Below, one piece after another: positions 8,736 to 16,997 of a stretch of 64,000 bases of DNA. Position numbers and translations under genes: made by a program. The first letter of the stretch is position 1; every line of letters starts with the position of its first letter. This DNA is from Nocardia transvalensis NBRC 15921 (GTDB lineage Bacteria; Actinomycetota; Actinomycetes; Mycobacteriales; Mycobacteriaceae), in assembly GCF_000308875.1 (NCBI RefSeq), contig NZ_BAGL01000127.1, positions 62,001-126,000 on the forward strand, written 5' to 3'. Below the pieces are notes generated by a model. The model saw nothing but the letters and a program-made list of their open reading frames with translations, ran no database searches and was not told the DNA's origin.

Positions 8736-9913
8736 GAGGGTTCCTTACTGGACTGCGTTGCCTCGGCCAGGACAGCGGCGCTGCTGCTCGCCAGGCGGAT
8801 CAGGGAGCGGTCGGTGCCGCGCGGGCCGACCAGGCACAGTCCGGCGGGGGCGCCGCCGATCCGGCCCACCGGCACGGTGACCGCGGGCAGGCCCGCGATC
8901 GAGGCCAGGCAGGTCAGCCGGAGCGTGTGGGCACGGGCGGCCTCCCGATCCGCGACGGCGATCGCGCGGTGCGGCGGCGGGGCGGCGGTGCTGGGCAGCA
9001 CCAGGACTCGCCGGGCGAGCACCTCCCGGATCTGTGCGGCCGCGTCGGCGAGCACGCTCCGCGCGGCCGTGGCGGCCGCCTCCCGGACGGTGGCGGCGTA
9101 GGCGAATCGCCCGGCGACCTCGGCCTCCAGAGCGCCGGGGTGGGCGCTGATCCAGGGACCGTGCTGCGCCCACGCCTCGAAGGCCTGGACCGTGCGGAAC
9201 GCCTCGTACCACGTGTCGAGGTCCGCGCCGAGATCGACAGGTTCGGCACCGAGCGCCAGGCCGGCGGATCGGGCGGCCGCCACGATGCCGGGCTCGGCCA
9301 CGGCGCACACGTACGGCTCGATGACGAACCGATCCGGCACCGAATCCGTTCCGGGAATGAGGCATTCGGCCACAGCGGCCAAGGTTTGCGCGTCGCGGGT
9401 CAGCCAGCCGACGGTGTCGAAGGACGGGGCCAGCGGCAGCAGTCCGCGCGTGTCGACGCGGCCGTGGCTGGTGCGAATGCCCCAGAGTCCCTGATACGCG
9501 CCGGGCACCCGGATCGACCCCGCGGTGTCGGTGCCGAGTCCGACCGTGACCTCCCCGCGGGCCACCGCGACCGCGGGACCGCTCGACGACCCGCCCGGAA
9601 CTCGGTCGGGCGCAGCGGGATTGACCGGCATGCCGAAGCGTCCGTTGCCGCCGCTGATGCTGTAGGCGAATTCGTCGGTCTGCGCGATTCCGGTGATCTC
9701 GGCGCCGGCCTCCAGCAGCGCCGTCACCGCGGCCGCGTGCCGCGGCTCCGGCTCGTCGTGCTCCGGATAGGACCGCACCCCGGCCCCGATGGCGAATCCG
9801 GCCACCGCGTACAGATCCTTCACCGCCACGGTGTGACCGGAGAGCACGCCGGATCCGGTGGCGGGCACCAGCGGAGCGCCGCGCGCCCGCCACACCGTGG
9901 CATCGATCGTCAT
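8732..9913 (-). CDS. Amidase signature family hydrolase
   Basis: A 393-residue enzyme with the Ser-cisSer-Lys triad of amidase signature proteins: Lys32 in AVKDLY, the GGSSSG motif at 106-111 and the nucleophile Ser132 in GTDTAGSIRVP. Its length is close to AtzF/indoleacetamide hydrolase-like members rather than the longer GatA. It hydrolyses a carboxamide to acid plus ammonia, in the cytoplasm. The start at 9913 overlaps the stop of the upstream acetamidase/formamidase gene by 4 bases (ATGA). Two different amide hydrolases in one operon suggest either successive steps on one compound or a broad substrate range. Confidence 0.9.
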   Translation of the reverse strand: MTIDATVWRARGAPLVPATGSGVLSGHTVAVKDLYAVAGFAIGAGVRSYPEHDEPEPRHAAAVTALLEAGAEITGIAQTDEFAYSISGGNGRFGMPVNPAAPDRVPGGSSSGPAVAVARGEVTVGLGTDTAGSIRVPGAYQGLWGIRTSHGRVDTRGLLPLAPSFDTVGWLTRDAQTLAAVAECLIPGTDSVPDRFVIEPYVCAVAEPGIVAAARSAGLALGAEPVDLGADLDTWYEAFRTVQAFEAWAQHGPWISAHPGALEAEVAGRFAYAATVREAAATAARSVLADAAAQIREVLARRVLVLPSTAAPPPHRAIAVADREAARAHTLRLTCLASIAGLPAVTVPVGRIGGAPAGLCLVGPRGTDRSLIRLASSSAAVLAEATQSSKEPS

Positions 9914-11052
9914 CGGGCTCGCTCCAGGATGTAGCGGGCGAAGCCGGTGGCCGCCGGGCCGTCGAAGTCGGCGACGCGCACCTCGCCGTGCACGCCGCGA
10001 ACCAGGTCCACGGCCTGCGAGACGGTGAAATCCGCCGCGGCGCTGAGATATAGGTACGCCTGCCGCGGATCGGCGTCGAACAGCGCGACGACCAGCTCGA
10101 TCGCATTGCGCACGCACAGGCCGAGCGCCGCGTTCAGATCGGCGTCCAATCCCGTCGGAATCACCAGCCCGTGCCCGGCCGCGAACGGGCCCACGGCACG
10201 GCTCAGTCCGCTGACCTGTTCGGCCGCAACGACATCGAGGGTCAGCGTGGCGCGCAGCGGCGCCTCGAACGCGGTCAGCGCCACCTCGCCGTCGCCCTGG
10301 GCGAAGTGCGGATCGCCGATATAGAACAGCGCGTCGGGAACCTGTACCGGCAGAAAGAGAGTCGCGCCCGGAGTGAGCAGCCGGATATCGATGTTCCCGC
10401 CGTGCGGTCCGGGCGGCGTCGAATCGAGCCGCGATGTGGTGTCGGTGGCCACGCCCATGATCCCGAGGAACGGCGCCAGGGGAAACCGGGCCCCGGCGGG
10501 CCGGTCGTGACGAATCGGCATGGCGCCGAACCAGTCTCCGTCCCGCTCGTGCACCGTGCAGAACTGGCCGTAGGAACCGTCGAAGTCGGGATCTCCGGCC
10601 AGCACGCCCCGGCCGTGCCGCGTCGACACGACGCCGTAGGGCGCGCGCATCACCAGATCGTCGACCCGGACCGCGAGCAGATCGCCCGGACGGGCCCCGG
10701 CGATCGCGATCGGGCCGGTCACGATGTGGGGTCCGGCGCCGGCCTCGCGCGTCCGGGTCGCGGTCACCTCGACGGCGTCGGCCAGCACCTGATCGCGCGC
10801 CACCCCGTGGCGGCCGAAGTAGGCCACCGGATCCGAGCCCTGATCCGCCAGAATCCCCTCGTGGCTCACGGTGTCGACCACCACGGTCGTCCCCGGCGCG
10901 ACCGTGGCGACCGGCGAGTCACCCGCACAGGGCACCCGGCCCCACAGCACCCGCCCCGGATCCGCCGGGACGTACACCGCGTTACCGCCGACCCCGTCAC
11001 CCTGCTGCAACACCGGAAATGCCGCCGGACGTTCCTGAACACTCGACGTCAC
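9910..11052 (-). CDS. Acetamidase/formamidase family protein (FmdA/AmdA type)
   Basis: About 380 residues, with family features including SHEGILADQG, IRLLTPGATLFLPVQVPDAL and the characteristic GDPHFAQGDGE loop. Family members hydrolyse formamide, acetamide or short amides, usually as metal enzymes. I prefer the GTG at 11052, because GGAAGG lies 7 bases upstream, over the GTG at 11070, which would bring the start close to the operator at 11082-11092. It is the first gene of the amide uptake and hydrolysis operon and diverges from the GntR regulator at 11316. Confidence 0.88.
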   Translation of the reverse strand: MTSSVQERPAAFPVLQQGDGVGGNAVYVPADPGRVLWGRVPCAGDSPVATVAPGTTVVVDTVSHEGILADQGSDPVAYFGRHGVARDQVLADAVEVTATRTREAGAGPHIVTGPIAIAGARPGDLLAVRVDDLVMRAPYGVVSTRHGRGVLAGDPDFDGSYGQFCTVHERDGDWFGAMPIRHDRPAGARFPLAPFLGIMGVATDTTSRLDSTPPGPHGGNIDIRLLTPGATLFLPVQVPDALFYIGDPHFAQGDGEVALTAFEAPLRATLTLDVVAAEQVSGLSRAVGPFAAGHGLVIPTGLDADLNAALGLCVRNAIELVVALFDADPRQAYLYLSAAADFTVSQAVDLVRGVHGEVRVADFDGPAATGFARYILERAR

Positions 11053-11081
11053 CCTCGCACCTTCCGCCACCCGAACCAGAT

Positions 11082-11092
11082 TGGTCGGACCA
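11082..11092. promoter_or_regulatory. GntR operator, second system, copy 1 (TGGTCGGACCA)
   Basis: The palindrome TGGTCGGACCA fits the FadR-subfamily pattern TNGTNNNACNA. It lies just upstream of the acetamidase/formamidase gene. The identical 11-mer occurs at 11283-11293, in front of the divergent regulator gene. Confidence 0.6.
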
Positions 11093-11113
11093 TTCGACAG
11101 CCTGACAGTAAGT

Positions 11114-11130
11114 CGCCGACGGGGTCGGCG
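11114..11130. repeat. Inverted repeat in the divergent intergenic region
   Basis: CGCCGAC/GTCGGCG is a perfect 7-bp stem with a 3-base loop, lying between the amide operon and its regulator. It could be a leader hairpin or an additional protein site; the role is unknown. Confidence 0.3.
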
Positions 11131-11282
11131 CGATCCGAGCCGGGGAACGTAACCAGCGCTTTACGACCGCGAAATACCAGCCCGTGAACAGTACGAACGT
11201 GTGAACTTCACCAGCGCGACGCCGCCGTGGCCGGGCCGGCGCTCGGACGCCCGCGATATTCTTCAGGCAACCGGCTTCGCAT

Positions 11283-11293
11283 TGGTCGGACCA
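11283..11293. promoter_or_regulatory. GntR operator, second system, copy 2 (TGGTCGGACCA)
   Basis: Same 11-base palindrome as at 11082-11092, 23 bases upstream of the GntR start, a position suited to autorepression. Confidence 0.6.
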
Positions 11294-11315
11294 CAGGCGA
11301 AAGGGACTGCGCGCG

Positions 11316-12008
11316 ATGACCGCATCGATTCCACCGCTGCGCCGCTCGCACAGCGTGAGCGCGGAGGTGGCGGCCCATCTGGAGCGGCTGATCATCACCG
11401 GCGAACTCCGCGCCGGCGATCGGCTGCCCCCGGAACGCGAACTCGCCGCGCGCATGAACGTCTCCCGCTCGTCCCTGCGCCAGGCCATGTTCGAACTGGA
11501 GTCGAAGAAGCTCATCGAGCGGCGGCAGGGCCGCGGCAGCACCGTCACCGACATCTCCACCAGCGCAGCCGAATTGCACGACAGCCTCGGGGCGCTCGAT
11601 ATCGAACTCGGTCATGCCACCGAGCTGCGCGATCTGGTCGAGCCGCGGATCGCCCAGCTGGCGGCGCTGCGTGCCGTGGAGTCGAATCTGTTGTCGCTGA
11701 ACGAGGTTCTGACCCGCTCCGACGAAACCCTCTCCCCTGCCGACTCCATGCGGCTGGACATCGAATTCCACACCCTGCTCGCCCACGCGGCCCAGAACCC
11801 GCTGCTGGTGACGCTGTGCACCAAGACCACCGACTGGACCGAGCGCACCCGAATCCTCTCGCACCGCTCCCGCCTGGGCCGCCGCATCTCGATCGAGGGC
11901 CACCGCCTCATCCTCGACGCGGTCACCGCTCACGACGGCCCAGGCGCGGCCGCGGCCATGGAACGACATCTACGGGAAGTCCGCGAGGTCAGCACCCCAC
12001 CCCGCTGA
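11316..12008 (+). CDS. GntR-family regulator (FadR subfamily) of the amide operon
   Basis: A 230-residue protein. The winged HTH covers residues 8-75, with the signature LPPERELAARMNVSRSSLRQ followed by AMFELESKKLIERRQGRGS. The helical C-terminal domain contains DIEFHTLLAHAAQNPLL and ERHLREV, matching FCD ligand-binding domains whose acidic/His residues often hold a metal and a small carboxylate. AAAGGGA lies about 10 bases before the ATG. It diverges from the acetamidase/formamidase operon, and each promoter has one copy of TGGTCGGACCA, so it most likely represses both itself and the operon. Confidence 0.9.
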   Translation: MTASIPPLRRSHSVSAEVAAHLERLIITGELRAGDRLPPERELAARMNVSRSSLRQAMFELESKKLIERRQGRGSTVTDISTSAAELHDSLGALDIELGHATELRDLVEPRIAQLAALRAVESNLLSLNEVLTRSDETLSPADSMRLDIEFHTLLAHAAQNPLLVTLCTKTTDWTERTRILSHRSRLGRRISIEGHRLILDAVTAHDGPGAAAAMERHLREVREVSTPPR

Positions 12009-12059
12009 CGGCCTACGTCATGTTCGCCTCAGTATTGCCGGATCGACCGAAAAACCTGC

Positions 12060-12093
12060 CGGAAAACAAAACATCAGAGGCGGAAAACAAAAC
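12060..12093. repeat. Direct repeat CGGAAAACAAAAC, two copies 21 bp apart
   Basis: The A-rich 13-mer occurs at 12060-12072 and 12081-12093, a period of 21 bp (two helical turns), in a locally AT-rich gap before the MetE-like gene. The regular phasing suggests a cooperative protein site. No regulator can be named. Confidence 0.4.
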
Positions 12094-12207
12094 TCGGTCA
12101 CCGAATCGAGAGCACCGGATATCCCCAGGGCCAGGAAGGTTTCGGCGATCGACCGGAGCCCCTTTCCGGCCTACAGTGCCCGGCACGACCTCGATGGAAG
12201 GACGCCG

Positions 12208-13290
12208 ATGGCGACCGAACTCTGTCTTCCCGTCACGTATCTGGTGGGAAGCGCCAATGCAGCGACACGACGTGCGGCCATGGAGAAATTCGAAACCCTC
12301 TGGAAATACCTGCCGTCCTTCCCGGAAGGCGATACCCCGTTTCCCGGCTGGATCATGCCGCGATTGCGTGCCACGTTCGCACTGCCCGGAATGACGAAAG
12401 TCGGTGCAGGGAACATCGAACTGGCGTACGACGGCATGCCGACCTACGAATACCGGGGCGATCGGGAACTGGTGATCCCGCCGGTGCTGCTGGGATATTT
12501 CGATCAGGCGGAGGCGGCCAAGCCGATCCTGGACGCCATGATCGAACGGCACGGCACCGCGAAGCCCTACCAGGCGAATATCATCGACCCGTTCGACCAC
12601 GCCTTCTTCGCACTCGGCGCCGAGGGCATCACCAGGCATTACGAGTCGTTCCGCGCCCCGGCGCTGGCCGAGATCTCGGCAATACACGCGCTGTTCGGCG
12701 GCGACGTCGTCTTCCAACTGGAAAGTCCCGCACGGATGGTGGCGCTGGAAAGCATCGCCTCGGACTCGGAGCGTGCGGCGCGGGCGGCCGAGATGGGTTC
12801 GGATATAGCGGAATTCGTGCGCCGGATGCCCGAGGGCGCACAGGTGACGATGCACATCTGCCGTGGCGACTGGGAGCACACCACCTGGTCGAAACGCATC
12901 GACGGTTACGAACCCCTCGTCCTACTGGCCAACGAGATCGTCGCGGCGTGGCCCTCCGGCAGGGTGCTGCGGGGCATTCACATTCCGCTCGCCGGCGCGG
13001 ACGTATTGCCCATCGCCGACGAGGCGGACGCCGAAATCTACCGGCCACTGGAACAATTGACGACCGAGGTACCGGTCTATGCGGGAATCGTCCACGAACA
13101 GGCGACGCCGGAGCGCATTCTCACGGCGCTGGCGCACGCTCGCCGTTACTACCCACAGCCGTTCGGCGGGCTGGGAACGTCGTGCGGTATGGCTCGGATG
13201 AGCGAACCGGAAATGGATCGGGCGCTGGGGTTGCTCGCGGAATTGGCGGCCAGGGTCGGCACAGCGGAACCCGCTGCCCTGCCCGGGTGA
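12208..13290 (+). CDS. MetE-like (cobalamin-independent methionine synthase fold) protein
   Basis: A 360-residue protein resembling the C-terminal catalytic half of MetE, not the full enzyme of about 750 residues. The zinc ligand pattern of that fold is visible: His216-x-Cys218 in VTMHICRGD and Cys327 in LGTSCGMARM. A MetE-type domain of this length may transfer a methyl group to a thiol from a donor other than methyl-tetrahydrofolate, or act on another thiol. The nearest neighbours are a P450 and an AraC regulator, which hints at special metabolism, but they are on the other strand or further off. The direct repeat at 12060-12093 may belong to its promoter. Confidence 0.65.
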   Translation: MATELCLPVTYLVGSANAATRRAAMEKFETLWKYLPSFPEGDTPFPGWIMPRLRATFALPGMTKVGAGNIELAYDGMPTYEYRGDRELVIPPVLLGYFDQAEAAKPILDAMIERHGTAKPYQANIIDPFDHAFFALGAEGITRHYESFRAPALAEISAIHALFGGDVVFQLESPARMVALESIASDSERAARAAEMGSDIAEFVRRMPEGAQVTMHICRGDWEHTTWSKRIDGYEPLVLLANEIVAAWPSGRVLRGIHIPLAGADVLPIADEADAEIYRPLEQLTTEVPVYAGIVHEQATPERILTALAHARRYYPQPFGGLGTSCGMARMSEPEMDRALGLLAELAARVGTAEPAALPG

Positions 13291-13332
13291 TCCACGGCCG
13301 CTCCCCCGCGCTCCGATCGATCACTCCGGTTG

Positions 13333-14535
13333 TTACGCAGCGGGTTTCAAATGCACCGGCAGCAGCAGGGGACCCGAGGTGAGGAACTGCGGAGGATACG
13401 GCAGCTCGGCGGGATCGCTCGCGATGCTCAGTCCGGGATATCGGGTGAACAAGGTGGACAACGCGATCCGGGCTTCCAGCCGGGCCAGCGGCGCGCCGAG
13501 GCACACGTGCGGGCCGCGGCCGAACGCCAGCTGGTCGCGGTGGTCGTGGTCGATGTCGAAGACATCGGCGTCGGGATGACGTTCCGGATCGCGGCCGACG
13601 CCGCCGTACCAGGTCACGATCGCACCGGCGGGAATGTCGGTACCGGCAATGGTGATGTCCCGCAGCGGGAATCGCAGATTCACGGTGAACACCGACGAGC
13701 AGTAGCGCAGCGCCTCCTCCACGACGTCGGCCCATCGGTCCTGCGTGCGCGCCTTGTCGAGTTGAGCGGGATGGGCGCACAGCGTGATGATCGCGTTACC
13801 CAGCAGGTGCACGGTCGTCTCGTGCCCGGCCGCGATCGCCAGCCACAGCATGCTCACCAATTCCTCGGTGCTGAGGCCGCTGTCGTCGCCGGCCAGTGCG
13901 CTGGTCAGGTCGTCACCGGGCGCCCGGCGTGTGCGTTCGATCAATTCCGCCAGGTACCCGGTCATGTCCTGCATGGCGGCCTGCATCTGTTCGGCGGTGC
14001 TCGTATGCGATACCAGGGTGCTGGTCCAGTCCCGCATCGGCTCCTGCTCGTCGCCGGGAACGCCGAACAGCTCGCAGATCACCCGCACCGGCAGCGGGGT
14101 GGTGAAGGCGGAGACGAGATCGACCGGGTCGCCGCCGTCCGGGAAGGCGTCCACGAGTTCGGTGGTGATCTGTTGTATCCGCGGTTCCAGAGCGGCGACC
14201 CGGGCAGGCGTGAACGCCTTGCTGATGGTTCGGCGCAGGCGCCGGTGCTCGTCACCGTCCTGGTTGAGCATGTGCTCCATCTGAGTGAGCGCCCGCATCG
14301 GCCAATCCGCCGGAATGCTGCCGTCGTGCAGCGCCGGGCAACTCCTGGCGTTGTGGCTGATCGACGTTCCGTCGCCCGCCAGCAGCTCGGTCACGGCGCG
14401 GTGACTCACCGCCGCCCACGCCCCGACACCGCCGGGGAGTTCGATGGGAACGATGTCGCCGCGCCGGCGCATCCGCTCGTAGGTCCGCAGAACGGTTTCG
14501 CCGGGGGTGGGCAACTGGATGACGGGCTGGGTCAT
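13333..14535 (-). CDS. Cytochrome P450 (bacterial class I type)
   Basis: A 400-residue haem monooxygenase with all family motifs: the I-helix oxygen-activating AGHETT (residues 236-241), the K-helix ExxR as EALR (274-277), and the haem loop FGRGPHVCLG with Cys345 as thiolate ligand. It needs a ferredoxin and reductase encoded elsewhere, since none is adjacent. I place the start at 14535 (MTQPVIQLPT), where GGAG sits 5 bases upstream; an upstream extension in frame lacks P450 character. It diverges from the AraC regulator at 14727, which may control it. The substrate is unknown. Confidence 0.9.
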   Translation of the reverse strand: MTQPVIQLPTPGETVLRTYERMRRRGDIVPIELPGGVGAWAAVSHRAVTELLAGDGTSISHNARSCPALHDGSIPADWPMRALTQMEHMLNQDGDEHRRLRRTISKAFTPARVAALEPRIQQITTELVDAFPDGGDPVDLVSAFTTPLPVRVICELFGVPGDEQEPMRDWTSTLVSHTSTAEQMQAAMQDMTGYLAELIERTRRAPGDDLTSALAGDDSGLSTEELVSMLWLAIAAGHETTVHLLGNAIITLCAHPAQLDKARTQDRWADVVEEALRYCSSVFTVNLRFPLRDITIAGTDIPAGAIVTWYGGVGRDPERHPDADVFDIDHDHRDQLAFGRGPHVCLGAPLARLEARIALSTLFTRYPGLSIASDPAELPYPPQFLTSGPLLLPVHLKPAA

Positions 14536-14726
14536 GTCGGCTCCGGGGGTGTGATCGAAGGATGTCACGCACGGCCGGTGAGCGGGTGCGTGTGCGCCAG
14601 TGTCGGTCGCCGTCCGTCCGGCTACCGGTGGAAGCCGGATACTGTGCCCGCCAACGAAAATCCGGTGCATGAGAACAAACTTGCGGTTAAGGTGTCACCC
14701 TCCCCCCGAGCCTCCGAGGCGCCGAG

Positions 14727-15671
14727 ATGAAGTTCCACAGCCTGGCGATCGCCGATGTCAACATCTGGACCGAAGTCGCCAACGACATCGTTCCCATGGC
14801 GCACCGCTACCGAGAACCCGAGCGCTGGCGTGCCGACATGACCGTGCAGGAGACGGATTCCTACAGCCTGCTGCACTGGGACCAGATCGGGGACCGGCTG
14901 GCGTTCCGTACCCCGTCGCATATCCGCCGGGCGTCGGCCGAACACTTCTATTGGGTCGTCGTACCGCAGCGCGGCGCCTTCGCCGCCGCCGACGCGGACG
15001 GGGTGACGTGTATCGCGCCGGGCCGCGCGGTCGTGCTCGCGCTGGATCGCGAGTGCCGCTTGCACATTCCCGGCTCGGCGGCCTTCGGATTCCAGGTGCC
15101 GCGTTCGGAATTCGATCATCGGTCACCACTCCCGGACACCCGCCGGCCCGAACTCCCGCTCGATTCCGGTCTCGGCCGCATCGCCGTGAGCATGATGCGC
15201 AGCCTGCATGCCGAGCAGTCCGCCATGACCGGCCCGGAATTCGACGCGGTGTGCGACCGGATCACCGAATTGCTGTGCCTGATCATGGCGGGCGACTTCA
15301 CCCCACAGCACGCGCAGCTGTCGGACATCGCGCAGGCCGTCCGCCGATATGTGCGCCGGAACATCGGCACCTCCGACATCCGGCTGCCCGCGGTGGCACA
15401 GGCGCTCGGCTGGTCGCCTCGGCAGGTGCGTTCCGCCCTGCACCATGCGGGCACCACCTATCGCGCGGTGCGCCAGGACGAGGCTCTGCGCGCCGCCCGC
15501 GGCATGCTCGAGGATCCGGCACACACGCTGTCGGTAGCCGAGATCGCTGCCCGCACCGGACTCACCGGCACCTGGTTCGCCACCGCGTTCAAGCAGCGCT
15601 ATGGCGAGACTCCGCGCGAGTTTCGCAAACGAAAGGCAGCGGAGGCGCGGAGTCCCTCAGCCGGACCGTGA
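14727..15671 (+). CDS. AraC-family transcriptional regulator
   Basis: A 314-residue regulator. Residues 20-180 form an AraC-binding-like sensor domain with a cupin-type segment (HFYWVVVPQRGAF through LHIPGSAAFGFQVP). Residues 215-305 carry the two-helix-turn-helix AraC domain, ending in the typical GLTGTWFATAFKQRYGETPR followed by EFRK. Such proteins usually activate a neighbouring gene on sensing a small ligand. The divergent P450 gene, 191 bases away, is the obvious target. The 3' end overlaps that of the convergent lipid kinase gene by 15 bases. Confidence 0.88.
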   Translation: MKFHSLAIADVNIWTEVANDIVPMAHRYREPERWRADMTVQETDSYSLLHWDQIGDRLAFRTPSHIRRASAEHFYWVVVPQRGAFAAADADGVTCIAPGRAVVLALDRECRLHIPGSAAFGFQVPRSEFDHRSPLPDTRRPELPLDSGLGRIAVSMMRSLHAEQSAMTGPEFDAVCDRITELLCLIMAGDFTPQHAQLSDIAQAVRRYVRRNIGTSDIRLPAVAQALGWSPRQVRSALHHAGTTYRAVRQDEALRAARGMLEDPAHTLSVAEIAARTGLTGTWFATAFKQRYGETPREFRKRKAAEARSPSAGP

Positions 15672-16997
15672 TCCGGATGCCCGCCGGGCTCGGCGGGCGA
15701 GAGCGCGCAGGCGAGCCCAGTCCATCTCGGGAGTGGAGCGGGGTGTGCCCGGCCTGGTCCGGGGGACGCGGACGCGCAGGGCCGCCGGTGCGATGGTGCA
15801 GCGCACCGGCGTGGAGAGCAGCAGGGATTCGCCGTCGACGCCCACGGGAATCGCGTCGGCGTCGGCGTCGACGACGACCTCGTCGCTGGTCTGCCGGACG
15901 AGCCCGCGAACGCGGCCGGGCCGCATCAGGCCGACGGCGGCGCGGGCCGTGGCGACCGACAGCACCACCACCCCGAGCATGCCGCGGTCCATGCGCTCCC
16001 GGCGGCCCAGACCGGCGAGATCGCCTGCGCCGTAAGGATTGTTGCTGACCAGTACCGCCTGCGGCCCCTCGACGACCGTCTCGCCGATGCGCACGGCGAG
16101 GTGCGCGCCGGTGTGCCCGGCGAGCAGATCCGGGAGCATCTGCAGCGCCGTCGCGGCCTTGTCGTCGCGGTACGCAGGACTGCGGACCAGTTCGGCGTAG
16201 ACACCGAACGAGGCGTTGTTGACGAACGGCCGGTCGTTGACGATCCCCAGATCCAGTCGCAGCTCGACGCCGTCGGTCAGAGCGTCGAGCGAGGCGGCGG
16301 GATCGTCCCGATCGAGACCGAGATCCATGGCGAAGTGATTGCGGGTACCCGCGCTGATCACGAGGAACGGCACGCCGGACGCGGCGGCCACACCGGCCAC
16401 CAGGCCCTGGGTTCCGTCGCCGCCCGCCACCCCGAGCAGATCGGCGCCCCGCGCGACCGCGTCGCGGGCGACGGCCACCACGTCGACGGGCTCCGGCCCC
16501 TCCACCAGCAGCACCTCGGCCCCCAGGTCCAATGCCTTGCGCCGCAGATCGAATCGCTCGACCTTGCCGCCACCCGACCGCGGATTCATGATCAGGAACG
16601 GCCGCGCCGGCGGTGGCGTCACGTGCTCGGGCATGCCGCCGGCCGCCGGGTCGCGCAGCGCGGCGTGCGTGCAGATCAGCGCGAGCGCCGCGAACCCGCA
16701 CGACAGCAGCACCACCCACAGCAGGTGGGTGCGAATGAACAGCGCGAACACCACGATCGGCACCACGATCGCCGCCCCCGCCGCGACGGCCCGGACCACC
16801 CCGCGCCGCGCCAGCAACCAGTACAGGGACGCGACGGTCAGCACCGCCCCGCCCGTCGCGACCACGAGCAGGCCGACGGACCCGGCCACTCCGGCCGCGG
16901 CGACGGGGACGAGCAGCGCACCGGCGAGACAGGTGAAAGCCGCGCGTGCGGCCCACCGGGGCCCGCGCGAATCGGCCGCCGTGTCATGGGTATTCAC
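15657..16997 (-). CDS. Membrane-anchored diacylglycerol-kinase-family protein
   Basis: A 446-residue protein. The first 110 residues hold about three or four transmembrane helices, and the rest is a DAGK catalytic domain: FLIMNPRSGGGKVERFDL opens it, GVAGGDGTQGLVAGVA carries the nucleotide-binding GGDGT motif, and VISAGTRNHFAMDLGLD follows. It probably phosphorylates a membrane lipid such as diacylglycerol. The GTG start at 16997 gives a GTGA overlap with the SulP transporter stop, so the pair is translated together. The fused N-terminal membrane region is unusual relative to soluble YegS/DgkB enzymes. Confidence 0.82.
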   Translation of the reverse strand: MNTHDTAADSRGPRWAARAAFTCLAGALLVPVAAAGVAGSVGLLVVATGGAVLTVASLYWLLARRGVVRAVAAGAAIVVPIVVFALFIRTHLLWVVLLSCGFAALALICTHAALRDPAAGGMPEHVTPPPARPFLIMNPRSGGGKVERFDLRRKALDLGAEVLLVEGPEPVDVVAVARDAVARGADLLGVAGGDGTQGLVAGVAAASGVPFLVISAGTRNHFAMDLGLDRDDPAASLDALTDGVELRLDLGIVNDRPFVNNASFGVYAELVRSPAYRDDKAATALQMLPDLLAGHTGAHLAVRIGETVVEGPQAVLVSNNPYGAGDLAGLGRRERMDRGMLGVVVLSVATARAAVGLMRPGRVRGLVRQTSDEVVVDADADAIPVGVDGESLLLSTPVRCTIAPAALRVRVPRTRPGTPRSTPEMDWARLRALARRARRASGSRSG

